Shown here piece after piece: positions 22,503 through 31,800 of a DNA stretch of 33,762 nt. A program made the position numbers and the translations under genes. Source of the DNA: an uncultured Verrucomicrobia subdivision 3 bacterium (GTDB lineage Bacteria; Verrucomicrobiota; Verrucomicrobiia; Limisphaerales; UBA11358); contig CAIJGS010000065.1 in assembly GCA_903820285.1 (NCBI GenBank), positions 1 through 33,762 of the forward strand. Reading direction: 5' to 3'. The number at the start of each line of letters is the position of its first letter. Position 1 is the first letter of the stretch. The notes beneath the pieces are model-generated. The model saw only the letters and a program-made list of their open reading frames with translations, searched no databases and was not told the origin of the DNA.

Positions 22503-23888
22503 ATGAATTCTTTGCCAAGTCACCCGGTCGGGGGAAACCCGGCTGATCCGGTGAAAATCAACCCGGCCCTTATTGGGGCAACGCTGGTGGGTGCACTGGG
22601 GGGCCTGCTGTTCGGCTTCGATACGGCGGTCATCTCCGGTTGCCAGGCGGATCTGGTAAAGCTGTTTTCCCTGACCAGTGGCCAGCAAGGTTTCATGACG
22701 GCTTCCGCCATGCTGGGGGCGACGGTCGGTTCGCTGGCCGCCGCGAAACCGGGCGATCGCTATGGCCGCCGGGATTGTCTGAAGATCGTGGCCGCCTTCT
22801 ATTTGCTTTGCGCCATCGGCTGCGCTTTTTCCTCGTCACTCACGATGATTGTCACCGCCCGGTTCCTGGGTGGACTTGCGGTGGGGGCCAGCTCGGTGCT
22901 CGGGCCGATGTACCTGGCGGAAATCGCGCCCGCTTCCTGGCGCGGGCGCCTGGTGGCGTGTTTTCAAGTCAATATCGTCCTGGGTGTGCTGATCGCGTAT
23001 GGGTCGAATTATTTTCTTGGTTCCATGGCGCTGGGCGCCACCGAGTGGCGTTGGAAACTCGGCGTCCAAGCCGTGCCGGCGTTTATCTTTCTGACCATGC
23101 TGTTTTTTATCCCGCGCAGTCCGCGCTGGCTCATGATGCACGGCCAGCGCGAAGAGGCGGCGGCGGTGTTGGAAAAAATCGGCGTAGCGGATGTGCCGGG
23201 CCAGCTGGCGGCGATCCGGGAATCTTTGAGCAAGGAAATATCCGGCAAAGCGGCGCCGCTGTTCGTCAAGTCTCTGCGCACGCCGGTCTGCCTGGCGATC
23301 ACAATTGCGATGTTCAACCAGCTCGGCGGCATCAATGCGCTCTGGTATTACGCCGACCAGATTTTTGCGATGGCCGGCTTCGACAAACGGGCGAGCGCCA
23401 TGCAGTCCGTCATTCTCGGGGTTGTCAATTTGATCTCGACCCTGGCGGGCATGGCCATCATTGACAAGGTTGGCCGCAAGCCCCTGCTCATCTGCGGCAG
23501 CATCGGCGGCGCTATCAGCCTCGGGCTGGTCGCCTGGATATTCAACAGCAATGTTCACGCCGACTGGCTCGTCTGGCTGCTCGGTGGCATGGTGATTTGC
23601 CATGCTTTCGGCCAGGGCGCGGTGATCTGGGTGTTCATCAGCGAGATTTTTCCAAACCTCGTCCGCAGCAAAGGCCAGACCTTGGGCAGCTTTACCCACT
23701 GGTTCATGGCCATGCTTATTTCGGGAGTTTTTCCCATGGTGGCGCGCAATCTCGGGCAGCCCAATGCCGGTCTGCCTTTCGCCTTCTTTTCGGTGATGAT
23801 GGTCATTCAAATTGTCGTCGTGTGGAAGTTTTTCCCGGAAACCAAACGGGTGGCGCTCGAGGATATGGAACAACGTCTCAGGCGTTGA
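22503..23888 (+). CDS. MFS sugar porter (sugar:H+ symporter family)
   Basis: This encodes 461 residues with about twelve membrane helices, the layout of the sugar porter family (XylE/GalP/GLUT). Family motifs are GALGGLLFGFDTAVISG in helix 1, GDRYGRRDCLK in the loop between helices 2 and 3, ARFLGGLAVGASSVLGPMYL in helix 4, and FNQLGGINALWYYADQIF in helix 7 (counterpart of QQxxGxN). IDKVGRKPLL in the second-half loop and the closing PETKRVALEDMEQ complete the set. The loop after helix 6 reads IPRSPRWLMM, with Arg where Glu of PESPRWL is usual. It would import a mono- or disaccharide. First gene of a plus-strand run leading to GH172 and GH32 enzymes, so fructose or a difructose is the likely substrate. 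An AGGG lies about 9 bases before the ATG. Confidence 0.93.
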   Translation: MNSLPSHPVGGNPADPVKINPALIGATLVGALGGLLFGFDTAVISGCQADLVKLFSLTSGQQGFMTASAMLGATVGSLAAAKPGDRYGRRDCLKIVAAFYLLCAIGCAFSSSLTMIVTARFLGGLAVGASSVLGPMYLAEIAPASWRGRLVACFQVNIVLGVLIAYGSNYFLGSMALGATEWRWKLGVQAVPAFIFLTMLFFIPRSPRWLMMHGQREEAAAVLEKIGVADVPGQLAAIRESLSKEISGKAAPLFVKSLRTPVCLAITIAMFNQLGGINALWYYADQIFAMAGFDKRASAMQSVILGVVNLISTLAGMAIIDKVGRKPLLICGSIGGAISLGLVAWIFNSNVHADWLVWLLGGMVICHAFGQGAVIWVFISEIFPNLVRSKGQTLGSFTHWFMAMLISGVFPMVARNLGQPNAGLPFAFFSVMMVIQIVVVWKFFPETKRVALEDMEQRLRR

Positions 23889-23907
23889 CATCCGGAGCGT
23901 GATCACC

Positions 23908-24432
23908 ATGGAAACCAAAGACAAACAGATCATCACCGCCCGCCTGGTTCAAGGTCACCAGGTGGCCTCGGGGCTCAATGGAAATCCGCGTTTTCCGGGC
24001 GGCACCCTGCGGATGCAGACGCCGTATTTCCAGGCCCGCGGTTTCGACATCAGCCGGCTGTACCTGGGCACGCTGAATGTCAGCATCACCCCTCTGGGTT
24101 ACCGGGTGGTAAAGGCGCGGCATACGTTCACCAAGGTGAAATGGCACCCGACGGAACCCGCCGAGGATTTTTCCTTTTTTGATGTCCGCGTGGCGTGTCC
24201 CGATGGCACTTCCCTATCGGGTTTTATCTACTATCCGCATCCGGATACGAAGCCGGAGCATTTCCAGCAGCCCGATGTGCTGGAGTTGCTGCTGCCATTT
24301 GTGGAGGGCCTACGCTACGGCATGACATTGGAGCTGGAGGTTCCAATGGACCAGATGGTCTTCGCCGTTTCACAGCAGCAAACCGAGGCGAGTCATAACT
24401 TGCGTAAACCAGGCGTTCACCCGGTATCATGA
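23908..24432 (+). CDS. DUF120/archaeal riboflavin-kinase-like protein in a sugar operon
   Basis: This encodes 174 residues from the ATG at 23908, which has GGAG ten bases upstream; the open frame extends back into the porter gene but that is overlap. The pattern follows archaeal CTP-dependent riboflavin kinase (RibK). ITARLVQGHQVASGLNGNPR corresponds to the G-VvSGLgeG loop, ARGFDISRLYLGTLNVSI to the gF-pypGTLN motif, AEDFSFFDVRV to the mid strand, and GFIYYPHPD with VLELLLPFVEGLRYGMTLEL to the C-terminal IIEIiaP--Lre---lkdGd--eI block. This comparison is from memory of the family, not an alignment. It lacks the HTH domain some archaeal forms carry. The stop overlaps the GH172 start (ATGA at 24429-24432), implying translational coupling. 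Its job in a fructan operon is unknown: a nucleotide- or sugar-binding accessory or small kinase are possibilities. Confidence 0.65.
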   Translation: METKDKQIITARLVQGHQVASGLNGNPRFPGGTLRMQTPYFQARGFDISRLYLGTLNVSITPLGYRVVKARHTFTKVKWHPTEPAEDFSFFDVRVACPDGTSLSGFIYYPHPDTKPEHFQQPDVLELLLPFVEGLRYGMTLELEVPMDQMVFAVSQQQTEASHNLRKPGVHPVS

Positions 24433-25472
24433 ACGCTTTCAGACATCACCGGGTGGCGGCTTACACTCATTTTGTCATGGTCTGGGCGGTGGAAATCCTT
24501 GTCTCCTGGGCACCAGGAATTACTTTTGCCCAAACCGCCGCCGACCTCTATCGCATCACCGGCGGCGTTACGCGCAGCCAGATGAATTTTCATCAAATGG
24601 TCATCCGCAAGGGAGGGGAGCAGATACTGGCCGACTTTGGAGGTCCGGGCAAGGTGACCTATTTCTACATCACCGATGACACGGTGGGGAAATGGTATCC
24701 CGGATTGATATTGGAGGTGTTTTGGGATGATGAGAAATATCCCAGCATACAGTTGCCATTGGCGGATTTCTTTGGCGCCATGGGCGGCCGGGCGATTGAT
24801 TACCAGTCCGCGCTGTTGCAGATCAACCACGCCTGTTTTATGAGCTATTTGCCCATGCCTTTTTCGCGGCGGGCGCGGTTTGTTTTGGCCAATGATGGGG
24901 ATCATGACTATGCTCAGAAAGTGGCCTACGGCGTTGACGTCGAGCAAAGCGACGTATTTACCAACGAGCCAAGCCGGTTGCACGGCGAGTGGCGCCGCAG
25001 CAACCCGGTCAACCACGGTTTGCACACCATCATGGAAACGCAGGGCCGCGGCCAATATGTGGGCTGCATTCTGCAAGTGGTCTCCAAATCGCCCACGGTC
25101 TGGTTTGGCGAGGGTGATACGATTTTTGATCTGGATGGTTTAATGAACGGCCACACACCCGGCACGGAAGATGAGTTTGGGTCGTGTTGGGAAGATCCCC
25201 ATTGGCGGGTTTTTTCGTCACCCTTTTGCGGCCATGTTCTCAATGAAAATGGCGTCAACCGGATGTACCGGTGGTACGTGGCAAACCCGGTGCGGTTTCA
25301 GCGGTCCTTGAAAGTGGTAATTCAAAACCAGCACAATAATGGTACGCCCACTGCCAGCGATGCCGACGACTATACGTCGGTGGCATTTTGGTATCAAGCG
25401 GGGCCACACCATGTCCGGAAGCTGCCGGCCTTCAAGGAACGCACGGCGGACAGTTTTGCCGGAAAACAATAG
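24429..25472 (+). CDS. GH172 family (DUF2961) glycoside hydrolase, secreted
   Basis: This encodes 347 residues with an N-terminal signal segment (FVMVWAVEILVSWAPGITFA, cut near AQ). Family features are the double jelly-roll strands KVTYFYITDDT, GLILEVFWDDEKYPSIQLPL followed by ADFFG, SYLPMPFSRRARFVLAN, and the pair of acidic motifs WFGEGDTIFDLDG (Glu228) and GTEDEFGSCW (Glu247), the positions where the catalytic glutamates of GH172 are expected. Characterised GH172 enzymes act on alpha-D-fructofuranosyl linkages, including difructose dianhydride I, or on D-arabinofuranan. The GH32 gene next door favours the fructose activity. It starts on the ATGA overlap with the riboflavin-kinase-like gene. 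The family trimer and substrate are not deducible from sequence alone. Confidence 0.85.
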   Translation: MNAFRHHRVAAYTHFVMVWAVEILVSWAPGITFAQTAADLYRITGGVTRSQMNFHQMVIRKGGEQILADFGGPGKVTYFYITDDTVGKWYPGLILEVFWDDEKYPSIQLPLADFFGAMGGRAIDYQSALLQINHACFMSYLPMPFSRRARFVLANDGDHDYAQKVAYGVDVEQSDVFTNEPSRLHGEWRRSNPVNHGLHTIMETQGRGQYVGCILQVVSKSPTVWFGEGDTIFDLDGLMNGHTPGTEDEFGSCWEDPHWRVFSSPFCGHVLNENGVNRMYRWYVANPVRFQRSLKVVIQNQHNNGTPTASDADDYTSVAFWYQAGPHHVRKLPAFKERTADSFAGKQ

Positions 25473-25534
25473 GTTATCGCCCGAGAATTTAATGCCTGCA
25501 AAAGATTCGCCCATTCTGAGGAATTGACACGATT

Positions 25535-27412
25535 ATGAAGGCCCACTTGATACGCACCCGCGGCTTCTGGCTTCTGGTTTTCGCCATCCACCTGGTTTTT
25601 CAGGCCAACGGCCGGGGCGAAGACCTGGCGATCGGCCACTTTGGCAGCACCAATTACGGCGATTGGCAGGCGACGGGCACGGCCTTTCGCCTGGGGCCCG
25701 CGGCGGACGGACTGCTGCCGAAGTTGGAGATTGAAAACGCCAGTGACAACCGGGTGATCAGCAGCGAGATGGAAGATGATGCGCCGACCGGGACCCTGAC
25801 CTCGCCGGAATTCAAAATCGTCCGGAACTATATTTCATTCCGCATCGGTGGCGGCGACTATGAACACGACACGTGTGTCAACCTGCTCATCAATGGCAAA
25901 GTTGTAAAAAGCGCCACGGGTTGGCGAAGCGACCATCTGGTGCCCGCCAGTTGGGATGTCCGCCGGTTTCTGGGGCAGGTGGCGCGGATACAAATCGTGG
26001 ATCAGGCGAGTGGTGACTGGGGACATGTCAATGTGGATCACCTTGTCCAGACCGATAAGCCGGAGCGATTGCCGGTGGTAGCCGAACCGCTTTACCGCGA
26101 GTCATTACGCCCGCAATTTCATTTTACCGCCCGCCAGTGGACCATGGACCGGCTCAATCCCGGCCAGCAGCAGGAGGGGTGGGTGAACGACCTGAACGGC
26201 CTGATTTATTACGACGGCGAATATCACCTTTTCGCCCAAAGATGGGCCAAATGCTGGATTCATGCGGTGAGCCGTGATTTGGTCCACTGGACCGAGCTGG
26301 AACCCGCCTTTTGGGAGGAGCAGCCAGGCAGCGGCGATCAGTCCGGCACCTGCGTGGTTGATTACCAGAACACGTCCGGATTGTCACCAAACCAAGCCAT
26401 TCCACCGATGGTGGCCTTCTTCCCGCGCTGGGACAATCGCAGCCAGTGCATCGCTTATAGCTTGGATCACGGGCGCACCTGGAAACACTATGAGCATAAT
26501 CCCATCCTGATTCATCCGGAGCGCGATCCCAAAGTCTTCTGGTATTCGCCCGGCAATCACTGGGTGATGATGCTCTACGGGGACAGCCAATACCATATAC
26601 TTACCTCGTCAAATCTGTTGAGCTGGCAGGACGAGCATCACCCGATCAAGGACAGCTACGAATGTCCGGACTTCTTTCAGCTCCCGGTGGACGGGGATCG
26701 GGACCGGATGAAATGGGTGCTCATCCAGGGCAATGGAAATTACTCCATCGGCAGCTTTGACGGCACGGAATTCAAAGAGGAGACCGGGCGGCAACCCTGC
26801 GATGTCGGCCCCAATTTTTACGCTACGCAAACATGGGGAAATACCGAGACGGGAGACGGGCGGAGAATTCAAACCGCGTGGATGCGGGAGCCGTCCTTTC
26901 CCGATATGCCCTTCAACCAGCAAATCAGCTTTCCTTGCGAACTAACATTACATGGCACGCCCCAAGGCCTCCGCGTGTTTCGCGAACCCATCCGCGAAAT
27001 TGCCCTGCTGCACAACGGGCAGGATACGTGGACCAACCGCGTGTTGAATGCCAACCAAGTGTTACCGCTGGAACCGTCCGGACAATTGTTTCACATTCGG
27101 GCGGAGATCAATATTCCAGCGGGGGCGAAGCTGACATTCAACATCCGCGGTGTCCCAGTGATCCTGACGGCACAAACGGTTGAATCCGGCAGCAAGCCGG
27201 CATCCGTTATTGACCGGGTAAAGACGGTGGAGATTTTGGTTGATCGCGCCTCGATCGAAACATTTGCCAACCGGGGTGAAATTTCTTCCACCCGGTTTGT
27301 CCTGCCCAACGAGAACGGTCTGTCGGTGAAGGCCGAGGGCGGATCAGTTACCATTCAATCGCTCACCGTCTACCCGCTCAACTCGGCTTGGACGAATGAA
27401 ATCATAAATTAG
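25535..27412 (+). CDS. GH32 fructan beta-fructosidase (levanase/inulinase-like), secreted
   Basis: This encodes 625 residues with a signal peptide (GFWLLVFAIHLVFQANG). Residues about 30-180 form a beta-sandwich opening with HFGSTNYGDWQATGTAFRLG, a module often found before GH32 domains. The five-blade propeller domain (about 185-490) has the nucleophile motif WVNDLNGLIYYDGEYHLF with Asp219 (usual form WMNDPNG, so Pro is replaced by Leu), ERDPKVFW with the transition-state stabiliser Asp331, and DSYECPDFF with the acid/base Glu376. A C-terminal beta-sandwich ends with VEILVDRASIETFANRGE, the GH32C signature. It hydrolyses beta-fructosides such as levan, inulin or sucrose outside the cytoplasm. 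An AGGA lies 12 bases before the ATG. Last gene of the putative fructan operon; 62 bases after GH172. Confidence 0.93.
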   Translation: MKAHLIRTRGFWLLVFAIHLVFQANGRGEDLAIGHFGSTNYGDWQATGTAFRLGPAADGLLPKLEIENASDNRVISSEMEDDAPTGTLTSPEFKIVRNYISFRIGGGDYEHDTCVNLLINGKVVKSATGWRSDHLVPASWDVRRFLGQVARIQIVDQASGDWGHVNVDHLVQTDKPERLPVVAEPLYRESLRPQFHFTARQWTMDRLNPGQQQEGWVNDLNGLIYYDGEYHLFAQRWAKCWIHAVSRDLVHWTELEPAFWEEQPGSGDQSGTCVVDYQNTSGLSPNQAIPPMVAFFPRWDNRSQCIAYSLDHGRTWKHYEHNPILIHPERDPKVFWYSPGNHWVMMLYGDSQYHILTSSNLLSWQDEHHPIKDSYECPDFFQLPVDGDRDRMKWVLIQGNGNYSIGSFDGTEFKEETGRQPCDVGPNFYATQTWGNTETGDGRRIQTAWMREPSFPDMPFNQQISFPCELTLHGTPQGLRVFREPIREIALLHNGQDTWTNRVLNANQVLPLEPSGQLFHIRAEINIPAGAKLTFNIRGVPVILTAQTVESGSKPASVIDRVKTVEILVDRASIETFANRGEISSTRFVLPNENGLSVKAEGGSVTIQSLTVYPLNSAWTNEIIN

Positions 27413-27866
27413 CAGGGGCGCGGCGAGAGGCGGACTGGCCAGGCAGGCATCGGAATTTTGAACACCTCTATTCCGGATGCGATGGGGACATATACTGTGG
27501 GATGCCGCGGTTTGTTTTGCTGACGAACATAATTCAATCGGCGTTACCCGGCTCATCCTTCGTTTTCCGCCACCTTGACAACCATGGTGACGACTTGCCA
27601 GTAATGGCGCTGCCGAGCCTGCCTAATTGACTTATCCCAGCCCGGCAGTTGAAACATCCAAGGCCTAGTGTATGCCGCAATAGTTGATATTAGTTATTGT
27701 GGCAAATCTGATTATATCTAAATTTAAGATTCCACAAGCAATACAAATACAGCCAATTATAAATATTTAAAAGATACTTACAACTAAACAAGATGTAATG
27801 ACACCTATCTTGCAACTTGTCAATATTGTGTTTGGTGGGGCTGTTTTTTTGAGTCATAGTTCTGGC
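27413..27866. other. Intergenic region with an AT-rich tract
   Basis: No gene is supported before the pilin-like start. The first 240 bases are ordinary; from about 27670 to 27800 the sequence becomes very AT-rich (13 G/C in the 60 bases 27721-27780), unlike the rest of the window. It probably holds the promoter for the following gene pair, though no box set is convincing. No clear terminator was found after the GH32 gene. Confidence 0.5.
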
Positions 27867-28805
27867 ATGACCCTAGTTTGTATCCGCAACGCGCGCGCGA
27901 CGCATGCCGGTTTTGAATTTGCCAAATCCGCCGGAGACCTGAGGTTAGCCGGCCATGCTTGCAAACACTCCCATCGCAATTCAAAACCGGCGGCATACAA
28001 TTTAAGTTCCGCATTTACCTTGATTGAGCTGCTTGTGGTTATCGCCATCATTGCCATTCTGGCGGCCATGCTCCTGCCGGCCTTGTCCAAGGCGAAAGCG
28101 AAAGCCCTCGGCATTCAGTGTCTGTCCAACAACCGGCAGTTGGGGCTGGCTTTTCAAATGTATGTGGGTGATAGCAATGATTCGGTGCCGCCCAACACGC
28201 CGAATGTGGGTTTGACCTGGTGCAGCGGCATCATGGATTGGACCTCGACCGCGCCGACAGCGGACAATTTCAACAAGGATTATCTTACCCAAAGTTTGCT
28301 CGGCCCCTTTCTTGGCAAAACGTTGGGGGTATTTAAATGTCCGGCGGATAATTACTATGTGCCGGGAACATCACAGACCCGGGTGCGCAGCTGTTCCATG
28401 AATTCCTACGTGGATTCCATGAACTTTGCCATTACTTCCCCGACGTTCACCCCGTATTCCACCGGGTCCCGTTGCTATCCAAAGATGAGCGCTATTGCCG
28501 GTTCGGCCCCGGGGCCGAGCGATCTTTTTCTCCTGGTGGATGAGCATGGCGACTGCATCGATGACGATTGGTTTTTCACCGACATGATTACCGGCACGGT
28601 GCACTGGTATAACCAGCCGGCAAGTTATCATAACGGCTCCTCGGCTTTTACCTTTTCAGACGGTCATTCCGAGATGCACAAATGGCACGACGGAAAAACC
28701 GTCCAGCCGATAACGAAAACATATAAGTCGGGAGAATGGGTTCCTATTATTATAGGGGGCCAAGACATTCCATGGATGCAAGCCCATACCAGTTCACATC
28801 TTTAA
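27867..28805 (+). CDS. Pseudopilin-like protein with prepilin leader and H-X9-DG motif
   Basis: This encodes 312 residues from the ATG at 27867 ([16 protein letters not shown]); the frame is open back to 27798. A leader of about 50 residues ends in the prepilin signal [21 protein letters not shown], with Ala at position -1 and Glu at +5, followed by [20 protein letters not shown]. The body has the pattern common in Verrucomicrobiota and Planctomycetota: [58 protein letters not shown], and near the end [20 protein letters not shown], where His and Asp-Gly are nine residues apart. Such proteins are processed by prepilin peptidase and occur in very large families of unknown function. The gene lies 55 bases upstream of the large secreted protein and may be cotranscribed with it. 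Confidence 0.88.
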   Translation: MTLVCIRNARATHAGFEFAKSAGDLRLAGHACKHSHRNSKPAAYNLSSAFTLIELLVVIAIIAILAAMLLPALSKAKAKALGIQCLSNNRQLGLAFQMYVGDSNDSVPPNTPNVGLTWCSGIMDWTSTAPTADNFNKDYLTQSLLGPFLGKTLGVFKCPADNYYVPGTSQTRVRSCSMNSYVDSMNFAITSPTFTPYSTGSRCYPKMSAIAGSAPGPSDLFLLVDEHGDCIDDDWFFTDMITGTVHWYNQPASYHNGSSAFTFSDGHSEMHKWHDGKTVQPITKTYKSGEWVPIIIGGQDIPWMQAHTSSHL

Positions 28806-28860
28806 ACCAGCATAGCGCCACTTTACCTAAATTTGTTGGCAAACCAAACAAAACCTGTAT

Positions 28861-31800
28861 ATGAACATAAAAACAACCAGTCAAACAACCAGGTCTTCGG
28901 TGACTTGGGCCTGTCGTCCTCTGTGGATCTGCATGTCTCCCGCCAGGGCGGCACTTAATACAATCACCAACACAACCCGGCATCTTATTAAGACCGCGGT
29001 CATGGCGGTGCTGGTCTGCCTGGGAGCGTCTGTTGGGGCGCAGACCGTGGGCTTTACCGCTGATCCGGTTAACACCACGCGCGGTACTTACCAAGACGCA
29101 GCCAACGGTGGTGTCCTGAATATCGGGCGGACCATGACCGTCTCGGGATCAGGCATTGAGGTTTTACAGTTGGGTGTTTATGACTATCAAAGCGACGGGA
29201 TGGCCGAGGCGCACACGGTTACGCTTTTCAATGCCGACAGCCAAACGGCCTTGGCCACGGTGACGGTTCCGTCCGGAACGGGGTCGCCATTGATCAACGC
29301 CTATCGTTTTGTGACGCTGCCCACGCCGGTCTTTTTGCCGGCCGGTCATTATGCGGTAGTCGCCTATCACATGGATGACAATGATCCGTATGGCAATGGT
29401 AATGCTGCTGGCATTAATGGCAGCCCCAACCTAAGTGGTAACGCCGGCCTTTATGACTTTGTCAACAGTGTAAGCCCGGCTTACCCGGGCTCTGGTTCTG
29501 GCGAATGGTTTGCCTCCGGCTCGTTCACTTACACCAATGTCCCGACTTGGATGGGGGGCACCAGCAGCGACTGGTCTGACCCCAGCAACTGGCAATCCGG
29601 CGTCGAGCCTTCCGGTATCACCATGGTGAACACGGCCTCCGGCAATCTCGCCACGGTTTCGACCGACGTGACGGCCAATCAGCCGACTTTGTTGGACATC
29701 GGTGAGGGTGTCGCCGGCATCGTGGATGTGCAAACCGGCGGGAATCTGACCGTGAACGGGGAAACATGGCTGGGAAATGCCTCCCTGGGTCAGGGCACAA
29801 TGAATATCAGCGATGGCACTTATACGGGCAACAGTTGGTATGCCGTCGGTCGTGGCGGTGGCCATGGGACGGTCAACATGACGGGTGGCACGCTGAATGT
29901 TAATAACAATCCAGTTGGTGTCGGTCTGGATGCGAACTCTGTGGGTGTATTTAATCAAAACGGCGGCGTGGTAAATGCAAATGATCAACTCTGGATTGGC
30001 AACAACGATCAGGGCGGCGGTCAAAACAGCGCCACCTACATTCTGACCAACGGCACGATGGTGGTCAACAGTTGGACGGTGATTGGCCGGCACAACACCG
30101 TGGGTGTTCTGAACATCTCCGGCGGCTCATTGACCAAGACCAGCAGCGGTGATCAGATGCTTATCGGTGTAGATCAAGATTCGAGCACGGGCATCATCAA
30201 CCAGACCGGCGGCGCCATCACGAACACCGCGAGCGACACTTATCTGGCCGGTTACAACGCAGGAACGGGCGTGTGGAACCTGAGCGGCGGATATGCTGTT
30301 TTAGGTTTGCTTCAACTCTGTCACAACAACGACGGCAACAGCAGCGGCACGATGAACCTGAACACTAGCGGGACTTTGATTGTCAGCAGTGTTGGTTATG
30401 GCGGCGGTGGAGCTTCGACCGCCACCTTAAATTTCAACGGCGGAACGCTCATGGCCAGCGGAGCCAACGCAACGTTTATGGGCGGCCTGACCCGAGCCAA
30501 CATTCGCAATGGCGGGGCGATAATTGATGACGGCGGGTACGCGATCACAATTTCCCAACCCCTCCTGCATTCCAGCATTGGCGGTGATCACGCCATTGAT
30601 GGCGGCTTGACCAAAAATGGCGCCGGCACGCTGGAGCTCTCCGGGGCAAACAATTACACGGGCGACACGACCGTCAATGCTGGCACACTGCAATTAGATG
30701 TGACTGGCAGCAGTGTGGGTGCGTTGCGCCTGGCCAACGGCACCACGTTGAACTTGAACTTAAGCGGAGGCAACTATGCGGTTGCCGCCTTCTACACCAA
30801 CGGGGTGTCCCTGCCGGTCGGGACTTACAGTAGCGGCAATCTCCCTGCCTTTATTTCCGGCTCCGGTAACTTGGTGGTGTCGAGCAGTATCAGCACCGGC
30901 CTCTGGACCGGTGCCGGTGCGGACAATGATTGGAGCACGGCCGGCAACTGGGATCAGAATGCCGTGCCGATCTTCCCCCACGCCTTGACCTTTGCCGGCT
31001 CCACGCGGTTGGTGAATACCAATGATCTCTCGAACATCACGGTGAGCAGCCTCACGTTCGATGCGGCTGCCGGAGCCTTTGTGCTGGATGGCAATAGCCT
31101 CACGAATACAGGCGGCATTAGTTTTAACGGGAACCCAGCCGCGCCGGTGACGCAGACTGTGAATCTTGGCATGACCTTTACCGCCGACCTATTCCTTAAC
31201 GGTCCAACCAACGGCATATTGACCCTGGGCGGCATCGATACCATGCCGGGCCTGATTATCAATGACGGCACCAACATTATCACGGGCAATGTCACCGTCA
31301 ACGGGACTGGCAGTGATGTTTTCTATCTGGCTAATGCGAATCCCGCGTTCCACAGCGCGTTGGTCATCCAGCCAGGAGCGACACTCTCGGTCATCGGCAG
31401 CTATGGGGACGATGGCGTGATCGGCCGTGATGGCGGGAGCGGGACGGTCATTCAGAACGGCGGCACGTTTACCTACAATAATAATCGAGCGAATATGTGG
31501 GTCGGCGCGACGGGCAACGCCGCCACGCGTTCGGAATACGACATGAACGGCGGCCTGTTGGACATGAGCGGCCATACCTTGGGGGTCGGCCTTGGTGCCG
31601 GGGTGTTGATCACCGGGTTGGTGAGTCAGGTGAGTGGTATCATTACCAATGTGGGCAACCTGTGGCTTGGTGGGGCGACGGCACAAGGCTACGGCGCTTA
31701 TACGTCCAGTGGCGGGAGTATTTATATTGGCGCGGGTGGCATCACCACCGTAAGTGGTTTGTATTCGATCAACCTGGGCGCTGGGACGGTCGGGGCGGAA

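Noticed and set aside
22836-23936. 366-residue minus-strand frame opposite the MFS porter
   Set aside because: His/Asp/Arg-rich shadow translation with no domain; the porter frame has all family motifs.
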